This document shows positions 8,755 to 15,305 of a stretch of 33,511 bases of DNA, in pieces (positions within the stretch are counted from its first letter, which is position 1; each line of letters starts with the position of its first letter). The stretch is from Bacteroidaceae bacterium (lineage in GTDB: Bacteria > Bacteroidota > Bacteroidia > Bacteroidales > Bacteroidaceae). The notes under the pieces were generated by a model. It did not search any database. It worked only from the letters and a program-made list of their open reading frames with translations, and was not told the DNA's origin. The DNA lies in contig CAAGNV010000052.1 of assembly GCA_900771425.1 (NCBI GenBank), positions 1-33,511 of the forward strand, read 5' to 3'. Both the position numbers and the translations under genes were made by a program.

Positions 8755-9732
8755 TTAGTGCTTGACGGGTTTGATAAAATCTTTGTATTTCACGTCGCCT
8801 TTGAGTGCTCCGATGGAGCGCAGCATTTCTTTTACCTTTTGGAACATCTCGTTGCTTACGGGTGCGTATGTGGCTGTTCCTGGTCTGTTGTTCCGGGCAC
8901 TGCTTGGGCTTTGCTGCAAGCGCAGTGTCTCGGCGAGCATCATGCGCTGATGGAATTTGTTGGTGACTATCTTGTCGGCTTTGACGTATCTCATCACTAT
9001 TTCTACTGCTTCTTCCTGATGTTCACGGCAGTAGTCCCATCCTTTCTTGCAGGCCCTGACGAATGCTATTATCTCGCTGCGGTGGCTTTCGTAGAACTCC
9101 TGGGTTACATAGAGCCCTTCCTCTGGGATGTTGTATTTGGTCTTGATGAAGGCTATCTTATTTTCCTCAGGAATCTCTCCGCGTGCCATGACCAACTGAA
9201 TGTATTCGTTGTAGCTGTAGCACAGTGTCGCATCGACGGCTTTTGCCACGAACAGGTTCACGCCTTTCAGGAACGGAACCCATTCCACCTCGGTGCCACT
9301 TTCCTTCAATGCTATGTCGGCAATCTCTCTGTACCCAGTCTTCCAAGTTCCTAATTTCTTGCCATGAAGGTACTTGAGACTTGGCAGTTTGTCGGGTGAT
9401 ACGCACATAAGGCCAGTGTTCTGTGATGTCTGCAGTACGTTTATCAGGTTCAGTCCGGCATCTCTTGCCTGAATGGCCTTGAGCAGGCTGATGCAGATGA
9501 TGTTGCTCTCGCCTTCCTCTATCATGTCGCACGGAGTCTTTTTCGAGTAAGGCTTCAGGTGCTTGATTTCAACTGAAAGCCCTTCTTCGCGGAAGAATCC
9601 TTTCTCCTGCGCGACGTAGTATCCTGCAAACTGTGCCTGTGCTGTCCATGTCGGTGTGAACACAAACTTGGTGTATGCATTTGCTATGCATGCCTGCATC
9701 ATGCAGATGACGAGTGCTATGAGTTGTTTCAT
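8755..9732 (-). CDS. orphan NMT1/THI5-type periplasmic substrate-binding protein
   Basis: A 325-residue exported protein with a signal peptide ending near ANA (residues 17-19). The mature part starts FVFTPTWTAQAQFAGYYVAQ and continues EKGFFREEGLSVEI, the hallmark opening of the NMT1/THI5/SsuA family of binding proteins for pyrimidine precursors, sulfonates or similar small ligands. No ABC permease or ATPase gene lies anywhere in the window, so transport is not its obvious job. It ends only 3 bases before the sensor phosphatase gene, which implies translational coupling. The simplest reading is a ligand-binding co-sensor for the Cache domain of that phosphatase. The ligand cannot be told from sequence. 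Confidence 0.88.
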   Translation of the reverse strand: MKQLIALVICMMQACIANAYTKFVFTPTWTAQAQFAGYYVAQEKGFFREEGLSVEIKHLKPYSKKTPCDMIEEGESNIICISLLKAIQARDAGLNLINVLQTSQNTGLMCVSPDKLPSLKYLHGKKLGTWKTGYREIADIALKESGTEVEWVPFLKGVNLFVAKAVDATLCYSYNEYIQLVMARGEIPEENKIAFIKTKYNIPEEGLYVTQEFYESHRSEIIAFVRACKKGWDYCREHQEEAVEIVMRYVKADKIVTNKFHQRMMLAETLRLQQSPSSARNNRPGTATYAPVSNEMFQKVKEMLRSIGALKGDVKYKDFIKPVKH

Positions 9733-9765
9733 TGTCGGTAGTTGGGCTGTTTTGTACTTTGGTAT

Positions 9766-10581
9766 TTATTCAAGGAAGCGTGTACGCAGTGTGTCGATGT
9801 CGCTGTCGCTGACCATCAACTGGTTGCGTAGGTAATTGTTCATCCCTCCGTATTTGTTGTCGATGATGCCGAGCGTGTTGACGAAGTTGCGGGTACTTAC
9901 TCCGATGAATGCTTGGATTACTTCGAGTTCATCGTCACCTCCTCCGCGTTCAATCACTTTTTGCTTGATGTCAGTGAGTAGTTCCCGGTATGCTTCGTTT
10001 GAGAGGTCGAAGTCGTCGATGATTAGTTGGCGGCTTGCGCCTAATGCGGCGAGCAGGAATGCTGCCCCGAGTCCTGTGCGGTCTTTGCCTTGTGAGCAGT
10101 GCCAGTATATTGCTCCGTCAGGTGTGTTGACTATTTGCTGTATGAATGATGCGTACTGCAGTTGTGTGTATTCGTTGTCGATCATCGACGGATAGAGGTC
10201 GGCTGCCAGTTGCTTGCCTTTGTCGGTGAATGCTGCTGACAGCAGGAAGTTCGGCAGGTCGCGGTATGCCTCGGCCGGGAACGACTCTATCTTCTGGTCG
10301 GTGTACATGTCGAGTGTAGGCATCCATGTGTTTCTTGCTCCCGGTATCTCGCGGTCGGGCTGGTAGTCGCGCTCTGTCTCTGAGCGGAAGTCGAACACGT
10401 GGCGCAGGTGAAATTCGTTGCTCAGTCGGCTGATGTCGGCATCGGACGCATTGGCAAGGTAACCGCCGCGCAGCAACAGACCGTGTCGTATTGACTTGCC
10501 GTCGTCCATGCGGTAGCCGCCCAGTTCGCGTGCGTTTGGTATCGCGTCGAATGTGATTGCCTGTGTGCTAAGTGTGAGCAT
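9766..10581 (-). CDS. tyrosine-protein phosphatase (Y_phosphatase3-like)
   Basis: A 271-residue protein. The opening FDAIPNARELGGYRMDDGK and the signature HCSQGKDRTG (Cys162 nucleophile, Arg168) mark the bacterial tyrosine / dual-specificity phosphatase family related to PtpB/LipA. The family dephosphorylates phosphotyrosine or phosphoinositides; the substrate here is unknown. The start at 10581 is chosen because the open frame to 10746 would overlap the alarmone hydrolase gene by about 140 bases and adds only basic, non-conserved residues. No signal peptide is seen, so it is probably cytoplasmic. It sits between the alarmone hydrolase gene (23 bases upstream) and the binding protein gene (33 bases downstream). 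Confidence 0.9.
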   Translation of the reverse strand: MLTLSTQAITFDAIPNARELGGYRMDDGKSIRHGLLLRGGYLANASDADISRLSNEFHLRHVFDFRSETERDYQPDREIPGARNTWMPTLDMYTDQKIESFPAEAYRDLPNFLLSAAFTDKGKQLAADLYPSMIDNEYTQLQYASFIQQIVNTPDGAIYWHCSQGKDRTGLGAAFLLAALGASRQLIIDDFDLSNEAYRELLTDIKQKVIERGGGDDELEVIQAFIGVSTRNFVNTLGIIDNKYGGMNNYLRNQLMVSDSDIDTLRTRFLE

Positions 10582-10604
10582 TGTCGGGTGGGATTGTCTG
10601 CTGG

Positions 10605-11189
10605 TTAGTGTGTGAATACTTTGTCGATGAGTTCTGCGAATTCCTTGTAGGCGAATGTGTCGCTTAGTTCGTTGAGCGACTGTGCCAGTCCTCGGTAGTG
10701 CCACTCGTGGTCGGGCTTGCCGTTGGGTGCGTGGAATATGTTCCACAGTTTGTCGCCTTGAACTGTATAGTCGCGGTATATGGCTCTCATGTTCGACAGT
10801 TTATCGCCCAATGCCACTATCTTGGCATCGCGGCTGGCTGTTGCAAGTCGGTCGATGGCGGCCTGCTTGCGGTCGTGCCAACTGTCTGTCTCTGATACTC
10901 CTTCGGTGAACTTGTCGCTCTCGGCATCGACGAGTCGGGCTATGCGTTCGCCGAAGTCCTGCCGTATCTGTTCGATGCTCATGTCGGTGTCTTCTACCAC
11001 GTCGTGCAGTGCGGCTGCTGCGAGCAGTTCTTGGTCAGGCGTGATGGTTGCGACGATCTCGACTGCCTCCATCGGATGTACGATGTATGGGAATCCCTTG
11101 CCACGCCGTTCGGTGTTGGCGTGGGCTGTGACGGCGGTCGTGATGGCACGGTCGAGTATGCTGGTGTTCAGTGGCTTGTTGGCTGGCAT
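10605..11189 (-). CDS. small alarmone hydrolase, MESH1-like HD domain
   Basis: A 194-residue single HD-domain protein. Metal ligands fit the RelA/SpoT hydrolase and MESH1 pattern: His38 in GKGFPYIVHP, His62-Asp63 in ALHDVVEDTD and Asp129 in GDKLSNM. The RRGKGFPY segment matches the family nucleotide-binding loop. The expected reaction is removal of the 3'-pyrophosphate from (p)ppGpp, with NADPH as an alternative substrate in animal MESH1. There is no synthetase, TGS or ACT domain, so it is a stand-alone hydrolase. It follows the synthetase-like gene by 15 bases, which strongly suggests an opposing synthesis/degradation pair, either regulatory or toxin-antitoxin-like. Confidence 0.9.
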   Translation of the reverse strand: MPANKPLNTSILDRAITTAVTAHANTERRGKGFPYIVHPMEAVEIVATITPDQELLAAAALHDVVEDTDMSIEQIRQDFGERIARLVDAESDKFTEGVSETDSWHDRKQAAIDRLATASRDAKIVALGDKLSNMRAIYRDYTVQGDKLWNIFHAPNGKPDHEWHYRGLAQSLNELSDTFAYKEFAELIDKVFTH

Positions 11190-11204
11190 GTGGTATGATG
11201 TTGC

Positions 11205-12314
11205 TTATTGTCGCTTGTTGTATGAATTGAATTTCTCATATATTCGTTCGGCACGTCCGTGGTTGTATGGCGATACGCCGTTGAGCGTGTCGAAGAATTT
11301 TGTGAGTGTGTCGATGTCGGAACCTGCCTTGAGCAGATGGACAAGGCATAGGTTTTGCAGTCCGATGGTCGATGCGATGATGTCGATGTCGGTTCCGCCT
11401 AACTGGTGGAGTGCCAGTTGGTATGCATCTTCGCTGTCTTCCTTCTTCATCCGCTCGATGTCGCCCAGTGTCTTGAAGTCCATCAGGTGGAGTACGGCGA
11501 GGTATGGTATGAAGGTGGCATCGGTTATCTCGGCCTGGTTGATGGCTGCTATCTTCTTGGTCAGTCGCGAGAATGGCTTCAGCTTCAGGTAGTTTTGGAA
11601 TGAATCGCCGTTGAGTTCTACCTCGTCGAACTTGCCGTCCTGTACGAGGTTCTGCACTTTGTATCGGTACTCGTTGATTGACGTACGTATGCGGCTGAAC
11701 TCGTCGTCGGCCAGTTCGAGCATGCCTGCCAGTCGGTTGAGCGTACGCAGGTATTCCTGTGGTATGTCCATTCCTGACTTGTATCCGGTGTCGTGGTGCA
11801 TGTTGGACCATACGTGCTGCAGTGCCGTGCGCATCTGTAGTTCGAATCGCATGGTGTTGAGTTCAGGCATTGTCGGGTCGTAGTATATTTCTTTCGGAAT
11901 GCGGCAGATGTAGTGCAGCGAGTTGTAGCCGAAACTGTCGAGGCTGTGCATCTTGCGCTTATCGACCGAGTTTTCCCAATCGACGGTGAACACCTGTTCG
12001 AGCAGTGCTGCTATCTTATCGACTTCGTCGGTGTAGAAGGTGATGATTCGTGCGCCGAAGATGTCGGTTATGTCGTCGATTGTCTGGTATTTATATCCCT
12101 TGAGTGCCAATTTGCCTGCAAGGCTGGCTTCGCCTTTTATGCGTCCCTCGACTGCGGTGACGATGATGCCGTTCTTGTTGAGGCATTCCTTGAGTTGCCG
12201 GTCAACTATCTCTGCCATCTTCGTCAGCATAGGCTGGCGTTCACGGTACTCTTCGAGTATCATGGTGCAGTGCAGGTCGAGTCCGTATGATTGTAGGTCG
12301 GGCATGTTGTTCAT
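11205..12314 (-). CDS. RelA/SpoT-domain alarmone synthetase with C-terminal helical extension
   Basis: A 369-residue protein. The nucleotidyltransferase core lies at about 52-182: GRIKGEASLAGKL (Arg58, Lys60, Lys68), DIFGAR with the metal Asp84, GYNSLHYIC (Tyr130) and ELQMRT with Glu158. These correspond to the ATP- and GTP-binding and catalytic residues of (p)ppGpp synthetases. There is no HD, TGS or ACT domain. Typical small synthetases have 210-260 residues, so the helical region from about 200 to 369 is an extra module with no recognised family. The usual GYRSLH is GYNSLH here, an Arg to Asn change in the GTP-binding loop, so activity or substrate choice may differ. An ATG three codons downstream is an alternative start. 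Confidence 0.88.
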   Translation of the reverse strand: MNNMPDLQSYGLDLHCTMILEEYRERQPMLTKMAEIVDRQLKECLNKNGIIVTAVEGRIKGEASLAGKLALKGYKYQTIDDITDIFGARIITFYTDEVDKIAALLEQVFTVDWENSVDKRKMHSLDSFGYNSLHYICRIPKEIYYDPTMPELNTMRFELQMRTALQHVWSNMHHDTGYKSGMDIPQEYLRTLNRLAGMLELADDEFSRIRTSINEYRYKVQNLVQDGKFDEVELNGDSFQNYLKLKPFSRLTKKIAAINQAEITDATFIPYLAVLHLMDFKTLGDIERMKKEDSEDAYQLALHQLGGTDIDIIASTIGLQNLCLVHLLKAGSDIDTLTKFFDTLNGVSPYNHGRAERIYEKFNSYNKRQ

Positions 12315-12363
12315 ATATTATATGACGTATGATGGTTGTGCGTTTGTGAATGGTGTTTCGGCA

Positions 12364-13197
12364 TCAGATGTTCTCCATCAGTATCTTGTGATAGTTCGGG
12401 AAGAATATCTTGGCATCGCGCTCGATGATGAGCACTTTCAGTCCGACGTATGGCAACAGCATCTTCTCGATGACTGCTTCGTCGGCATCGTCGCCCCAGT
12501 AGCCTTTCACGAAATAGTGCCAGAAGTCGGCTGCCACGTCGGGCGTGAGATGGAATGCCTCCTTGAGGAATCCTTCGTCCTCGTAGAGTGTGGTGAGAAG
12601 CACCATGCCGAGGTCGAAGTAAGGGTGTCCGTATGCAAAGTCGCCGAGGTCAATGAAGTAGCGCTTGTCGCCTACCATTATGGCATTGCCGTATTGCAGG
12701 TCACCGTGAATGGCAGTGGTGGCATCGGGCACGGAGTCGATGAATGCCCGTACCTTTGCCTTCTCGTCGTCGGTGAAGTAAGGATTTTGCTCGAGCAGGC
12801 GTTTATCCACTTCCTTGATGCTTGGAAACTCGCCTTTGTCAACGTTTGTGCTGTGGAGTTGACGGCAAAGGGCGGCAAAGTCGCGTGCATAAGTCTCTAC
12901 GTTTGCCGGGTCGTCGCTTACGGCGCGTGCAAACGACTTCTTGCCGACGATGCGCTCGAAGCGGATGCCGTAGCGTCCGTCGCCGTCGGTCACGAACTCG
13001 CCCGGACGTGGGGTAGGTATGCCTGCGTTATATACTTTTACAGCCTTGCAAAGTTCGCTTTCTGTAATTTCGTAAGGGGCAGTCTTGTTGTATAGTTTCA
13101 GCATGATGGCGCTATCCTGCTTGTGGTTGAAACTTTGTCCGTTTGCGCCTTCGCCTGACTGCACATAATCGTTAAGGTCTATTTTGATTGCTTCCAT
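12364..13197 (-). CDS. aminoglycoside phosphotransferase-like small-molecule kinase
   Basis: A 277-residue protein of the APH/choline kinase fold. It shows an N-terminal glycine-rich loop (SGEGANGQSF), a likely ATP-binding lysine (IMLKLYN), the catalytic IHGDLQYGNAI loop and the metal-binding FIDLGDF segment. Related Bacteroidetes proteins are usually left as phosphotransferases of unknown substrate, so antibiotic resistance should not be assumed. The start at 13197 is preferred: the open frame reaches 13245, but its first 16 codons overlap the promoter at 13235-13242. It is the first gene of the minus-strand cluster, 49 bases before the synthetase gene. Confidence 0.85.
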   Translation of the reverse strand: MEAIKIDLNDYVQSGEGANGQSFNHKQDSAIMLKLYNKTAPYEITESELCKAVKVYNAGIPTPRPGEFVTDGDGRYGIRFERIVGKKSFARAVSDDPANVETYARDFAALCRQLHSTNVDKGEFPSIKEVDKRLLEQNPYFTDDEKAKVRAFIDSVPDATTAIHGDLQYGNAIMVGDKRYFIDLGDFAYGHPYFDLGMVLLTTLYEDEGFLKEAFHLTPDVAADFWHYFVKGYWGDDADEAVIEKMLLPYVGLKVLIIERDAKIFFPNYHKILMENI

Positions 13198-13234
13198 AGC
13201 CGTCAGTGTATTTATGAATATGTTAGTATGGACG

Positions 13235-13242
13235 CAAAGATA
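13235..13242 (-). promoter_or_regulatory. -7 element heading the signalling operon
   Basis: TATCTTTG on the minus strand matches the Bacteroidetes TAnnTTTG element. No good TTTG -33 partner is seen. It lies 37 bases before the kinase start codon and is the best candidate promoter for the whole 13197-5486 cluster. Confidence 0.5.
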
Positions 13243-13264
13243 CAAAAATATTGATAATTGTTGA

Positions 13265-13294
13265 TTGATAATTGCCGATTATTTTGTATTTTTG
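13265..13294 (+). promoter_or_regulatory. promoter of the SUI1 gene
   Basis: TTGA at 13265-13268, 18 bases, then TATTTTTG at 13287-13294 fit the Bacteroidetes consensus. It sits back to back with the minus-strand element at 13235-13242, so the two transcription units diverge from a 146-base gap. Confidence 0.5.
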
Positions 13295-13343
13295 TATCCA
13301 AATTAGGCAATAATGCCAAATATCAATCAAGAAACAGAATTAT

Positions 13344-13691
13344 ATGGGCAAGAATAACAATGATTGGAAAGACCGGCTGGGCGTGGTCTTCTCGACAAAC
13401 AGCGACTTTAACTTCGTTACGGAGGACGATGCCGACGTGGTGGAGACTCTGCCGAAGAACCGTCAGCGACTGCGTGTCAGCATCGAAAAATCGGGTCGCG
13501 GAGGCAAGACCGTCACGGTCGTGCGCGGATTCGTAGGTACTGACGATGACCTCAAGGCATTGGGTAAGTTTCTCAAGACACGATGCGGCGTAGGCGGAAC
13601 GGTGAAGGACGGAACGGCCGAGGTGCAGGGACAACTGCGCGATAAGGTCATCGAACTGCTCCGTGCCGACGGATATACTGATACGAAGTAA
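13344..13691 (+). CDS. SUI1/YciH-family translation factor
   Basis: A 115-residue protein with a SUI1 (eIF1-like) domain over about residues 37-112. The core LRVSIEKSGRGGKTVTVVRG and the GTVKDGTAEVQGQLRDKV segment are characteristic. Bacterial members (YciH) bind the 30S subunit and affect fidelity of start-site choice in vitro; the role in Bacteroidetes is not settled. The N-terminal 35 residues are a less conserved tail. It diverges from the signalling operon and is followed after 42 bases by the DUF6078-like gene, so the two probably share a transcript. Confidence 0.92.
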   Translation: MGKNNNDWKDRLGVVFSTNSDFNFVTEDDADVVETLPKNRQRLRVSIEKSGRGGKTVTVVRGFVGTDDDLKALGKFLKTRCGVGGTVKDGTAEVQGQLRDKVIELLRADGYTDTK

Positions 13692-13733
13692 AATATGTGA
13701 AATGTAATATACCTTTATTTATTAATCTAATTT

Positions 13734-14159
13734 ATGAGTAACACTGTACAAAACATCCCTACAAACTATGCCGTATGCCTTCATTCCGACTGCCCGCTGG
13801 CTGGCGAATGTCTGCGTTACATGGCATTTGAGTCACTGACACAATCTGATGATCTGCTGACTCTCATCAATCCGTCGCACTGCTCAAAAGATGAGTCGTG
13901 CAAGTATTTCCGCAGTAATGCCGAAGTGCGCCTCGCACGTGGCTTTACTAATTTCCAGAAGAAGATGTTCCCGGAACAGTACCAACGCTTCATGATGTTG
14001 CTGATAGGTGCGTTCGGACGTAATCCTTACTATGACCGACGACGTGGCGAACGTCTCATGCCACCAAATGAACAGGCTTTGGTGCTGAATGCCTTGAGAC
14101 AGGTAGAAGTTAGCGCGAACCTCGACTTTGATGATTATGTGATGGGCTACGACTGGTAG
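13734..14159 (+). CDS. DUF6078-like protein of unknown function
   Basis: A 141-residue cytoplasmic protein. The opening NYAVCLHSDCPLAGECLRY and the later HCSKDESCKYF provide two cysteine clusters (about Cys15, Cys20, Cys26 and Cys50, Cys55), suggesting a metal or Fe-S site. The DYVMGYDW end is also typical of the small Bacteroidales family I recognise as DUF6078. That family name comes from memory, not a search. No function is known. It sits 42 bases after the SUI1-family gene and ends 30 bases before the 22-bp repeat array, which therefore lies in its 3' untranslated region. Confidence 0.75.
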   Translation: MSNTVQNIPTNYAVCLHSDCPLAGECLRYMAFESLTQSDDLLTLINPSHCSKDESCKYFRSNAEVRLARGFTNFQKKMFPEQYQRFMMLLIGAFGRNPYYDRRRGERLMPPNEQALVLNALRQVEVSANLDFDDYVMGYDW

Positions 14160-14189
14160 TTCTGAAAACAGCGCATGCTTCTTCATGCA

Positions 14190-14365
14190 GTACCGAGCGG
14201 CAAGTACTGGCGTACCGAGCGGCAAGTACTGGCGTACCGAGCGGCAAGTACTGGCGTACCGAGCGGCAAGTACTGGCGTACTGAGCGGCAAGTACTGGCG
14301 TACCGAGCGGCAAGTACTGGCGTACCGAGCGGCAAGTACTGGCGTACTGAGCGGTAAGTACTGGC
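14190..14365. repeat. 22-bp perfect tandem repeat, eight units
   Basis: Eight head-to-tail 22-bp units start at 14190, 14212, 14234, 14256, 14278, 14300, 14322 and 14344. Each opens GTACCGAG (GTACTGAG in units 5 and 8) and ends GTACTGGC. Unit 8 has one further change (GCGGTAAG). There is no non-repeat DNA between units, so this is not a CRISPR array. Because 22 is not a multiple of 3, all frames stay open through it and produce spurious ORFs. The whole 14160-14542 gap holds only this array and the terminator that follows. Confidence 0.97.
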
Positions 14366-14401
14366 GTAAGAACCTATTGTGTGAATGCAAACATACAGAA
14401 G

Positions 14402-14450
14402 CAGGCAACATAATATCGTGTTATGACGAATTATGTTGCCTGTCGTTTTT
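14402..14450. terminator. bidirectional terminator between convergent genes
   Basis: A perfect 13-bp inverted repeat, CAGGCAACATAAT (14402-14414) and ATTATGTTGCCTG (14430-14442), is followed by TCGTTTTTG on the plus strand and a weaker pyrimidine-rich tail on the minus strand. It separates the DUF6078-like gene and repeat array from the convergent ECF sigma factor gene. Confidence 0.85.
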
Positions 14451-14542
14451 GTATGTCTTTATGTTAGTGTGCTGTCGCGCTGCAAGTGTAGGAGTATATT
14501 TCGAGTCCTTGTCTCGATGGCATCCCCTGACTTCGCAATGAG

Positions 14543-15136
14543 TTACGATGCCATGCTGACGTTATGCTGGTCAGCCAACTTGCGCAGGTTGATGAGTGCA
14601 TAGCGCATGCGTCCGAGTGCAGTGTTGATGCTTACGCCGGTGATTTGTGCAATCTCCTTGAAACTGAGGTCTTCGTAGTAGCGCATACGGACTATCTCCT
14701 GCTGATTCTCAGGCAACATCTTGATGATTTCCTCGAGTCCGCACAGTGTCTGACGGTCGATGAACTGCTGTTCGGCATTGTCCTCGTCGGCCAGGCAAGG
14801 GTTGTTGAAGAGGTCCATCTCGCCTTCATCGTTCGAGATGGTCATGTCGTTGGTGGAATGACGGAAGTAGTCGATGACGAGGTTGTGGCTTATGCGCATT
14901 ACCCACGACGCAAACTTCTGCTGCTCGGTATATTTGCCCGAGCGCAGGGTGCTGATTATGCGCATAAACACATCTTGGAACAGGTCCTGCGCCAATTCCG
15001 TGTCTTTGACTACACAAGCAAAGTAACTGAAGACTTTACTTTCATATCTGCTCAGCAATACATTGAATGCTGAATTATTGCCTTTAACGTACAAACTGAC
15101 CAATTGTTCATCGGTACACTTTTGTAAATTATCCAT
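14543..15136 (-). CDS. ECF-family RNA polymerase sigma factor
   Basis: A 197-residue sigma-70 factor with only regions 2 and 4. Region 2 covers about 20-95, including the DLFQDVFMRII core-binding segment and the KFASWVMRISHNLVIDYFR helix. Region 4 covers about 128-190, with LPENQQEIVRMRYYEDLSF, then KEIAQITGVSINTALGRMR as the -35-binding helix-turn-helix. No anti-sigma gene follows or precedes it, which is unusual for ECF factors, although several Bacteroidetes ECFs act without one. It has its own promoter and is transcribed towards the 22-bp array. It could in principle be the output of the nearby partner-switching module, but it is not part of that operon. Confidence 0.95.
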   Translation of the reverse strand: MDNLQKCTDEQLVSLYVKGNNSAFNVLLSRYESKVFSYFACVVKDTELAQDLFQDVFMRIISTLRSGKYTEQQKFASWVMRISHNLVIDYFRHSTNDMTISNDEGEMDLFNNPCLADEDNAEQQFIDRQTLCGLEEIIKMLPENQQEIVRMRYYEDLSFKEIAQITGVSINTALGRMRYALINLRKLADQHNVSMAS

Positions 15137-15237
15137 TATGCGTTTCGTTGTTTTAGTTCGTTTTGCGTAATGTCTCTTCTATAGGCAATAATGTTTTTAA
15201 GTGAATAATTATATGAAAGTTGTTTTGTTTCGGGGTG

Positions 15238-15268
15238 CAAATTAACGTAACATTTTGCAAATATGCAA
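15238..15268 (-). promoter_or_regulatory. promoter of the ECF sigma factor gene
   Basis: On the minus strand TTGC (15265-15268), 19 bases, then TTAATTTG (15238-15245) approximates the Bacteroidetes consensus, about 100 bases upstream of the start codon. Confidence 0.4.
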
Positions 15269-15305
15269 GCAAAAGCAGTAAAAAATGCGATTGTGACTTG
15301 CTTTT

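Noticed and set aside
9733..9765. TPP riboswitch upstream of the NMT1/THI5-type gene
   Set aside because: Only 33 bases separate it from the preceding gene; there is no room for the aptamer and no conserved thi-box core.
10582..10746. N-terminal extension of the tyrosine phosphatase
   Set aside because: It overlaps the alarmone hydrolase gene and adds only Arg/Thr/His-rich residues outside the family core.
12040..13095. 351-residue plus-strand open frame opposite the synthetase and kinase genes
   Set aside because: The two minus-strand genes have clear catalytic motifs; the antisense frame has none and spans their boundary.
12364..13197. Aminoglycoside resistance gene
   Set aside because: Only the general APH-fold kinase motifs are present, and it sits in a chromosomal signalling operon without mobile-element context.
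14190..14365. CRISPR array
   Set aside because: Units are directly adjacent with no spacers and no cas genes are nearby.
14110..14411. Open frames with repeats of VPSGKYW or VLAARYAST type
   Set aside because: Translations of the 22-bp array, which is open in all frames because 22 is not a multiple of 3.
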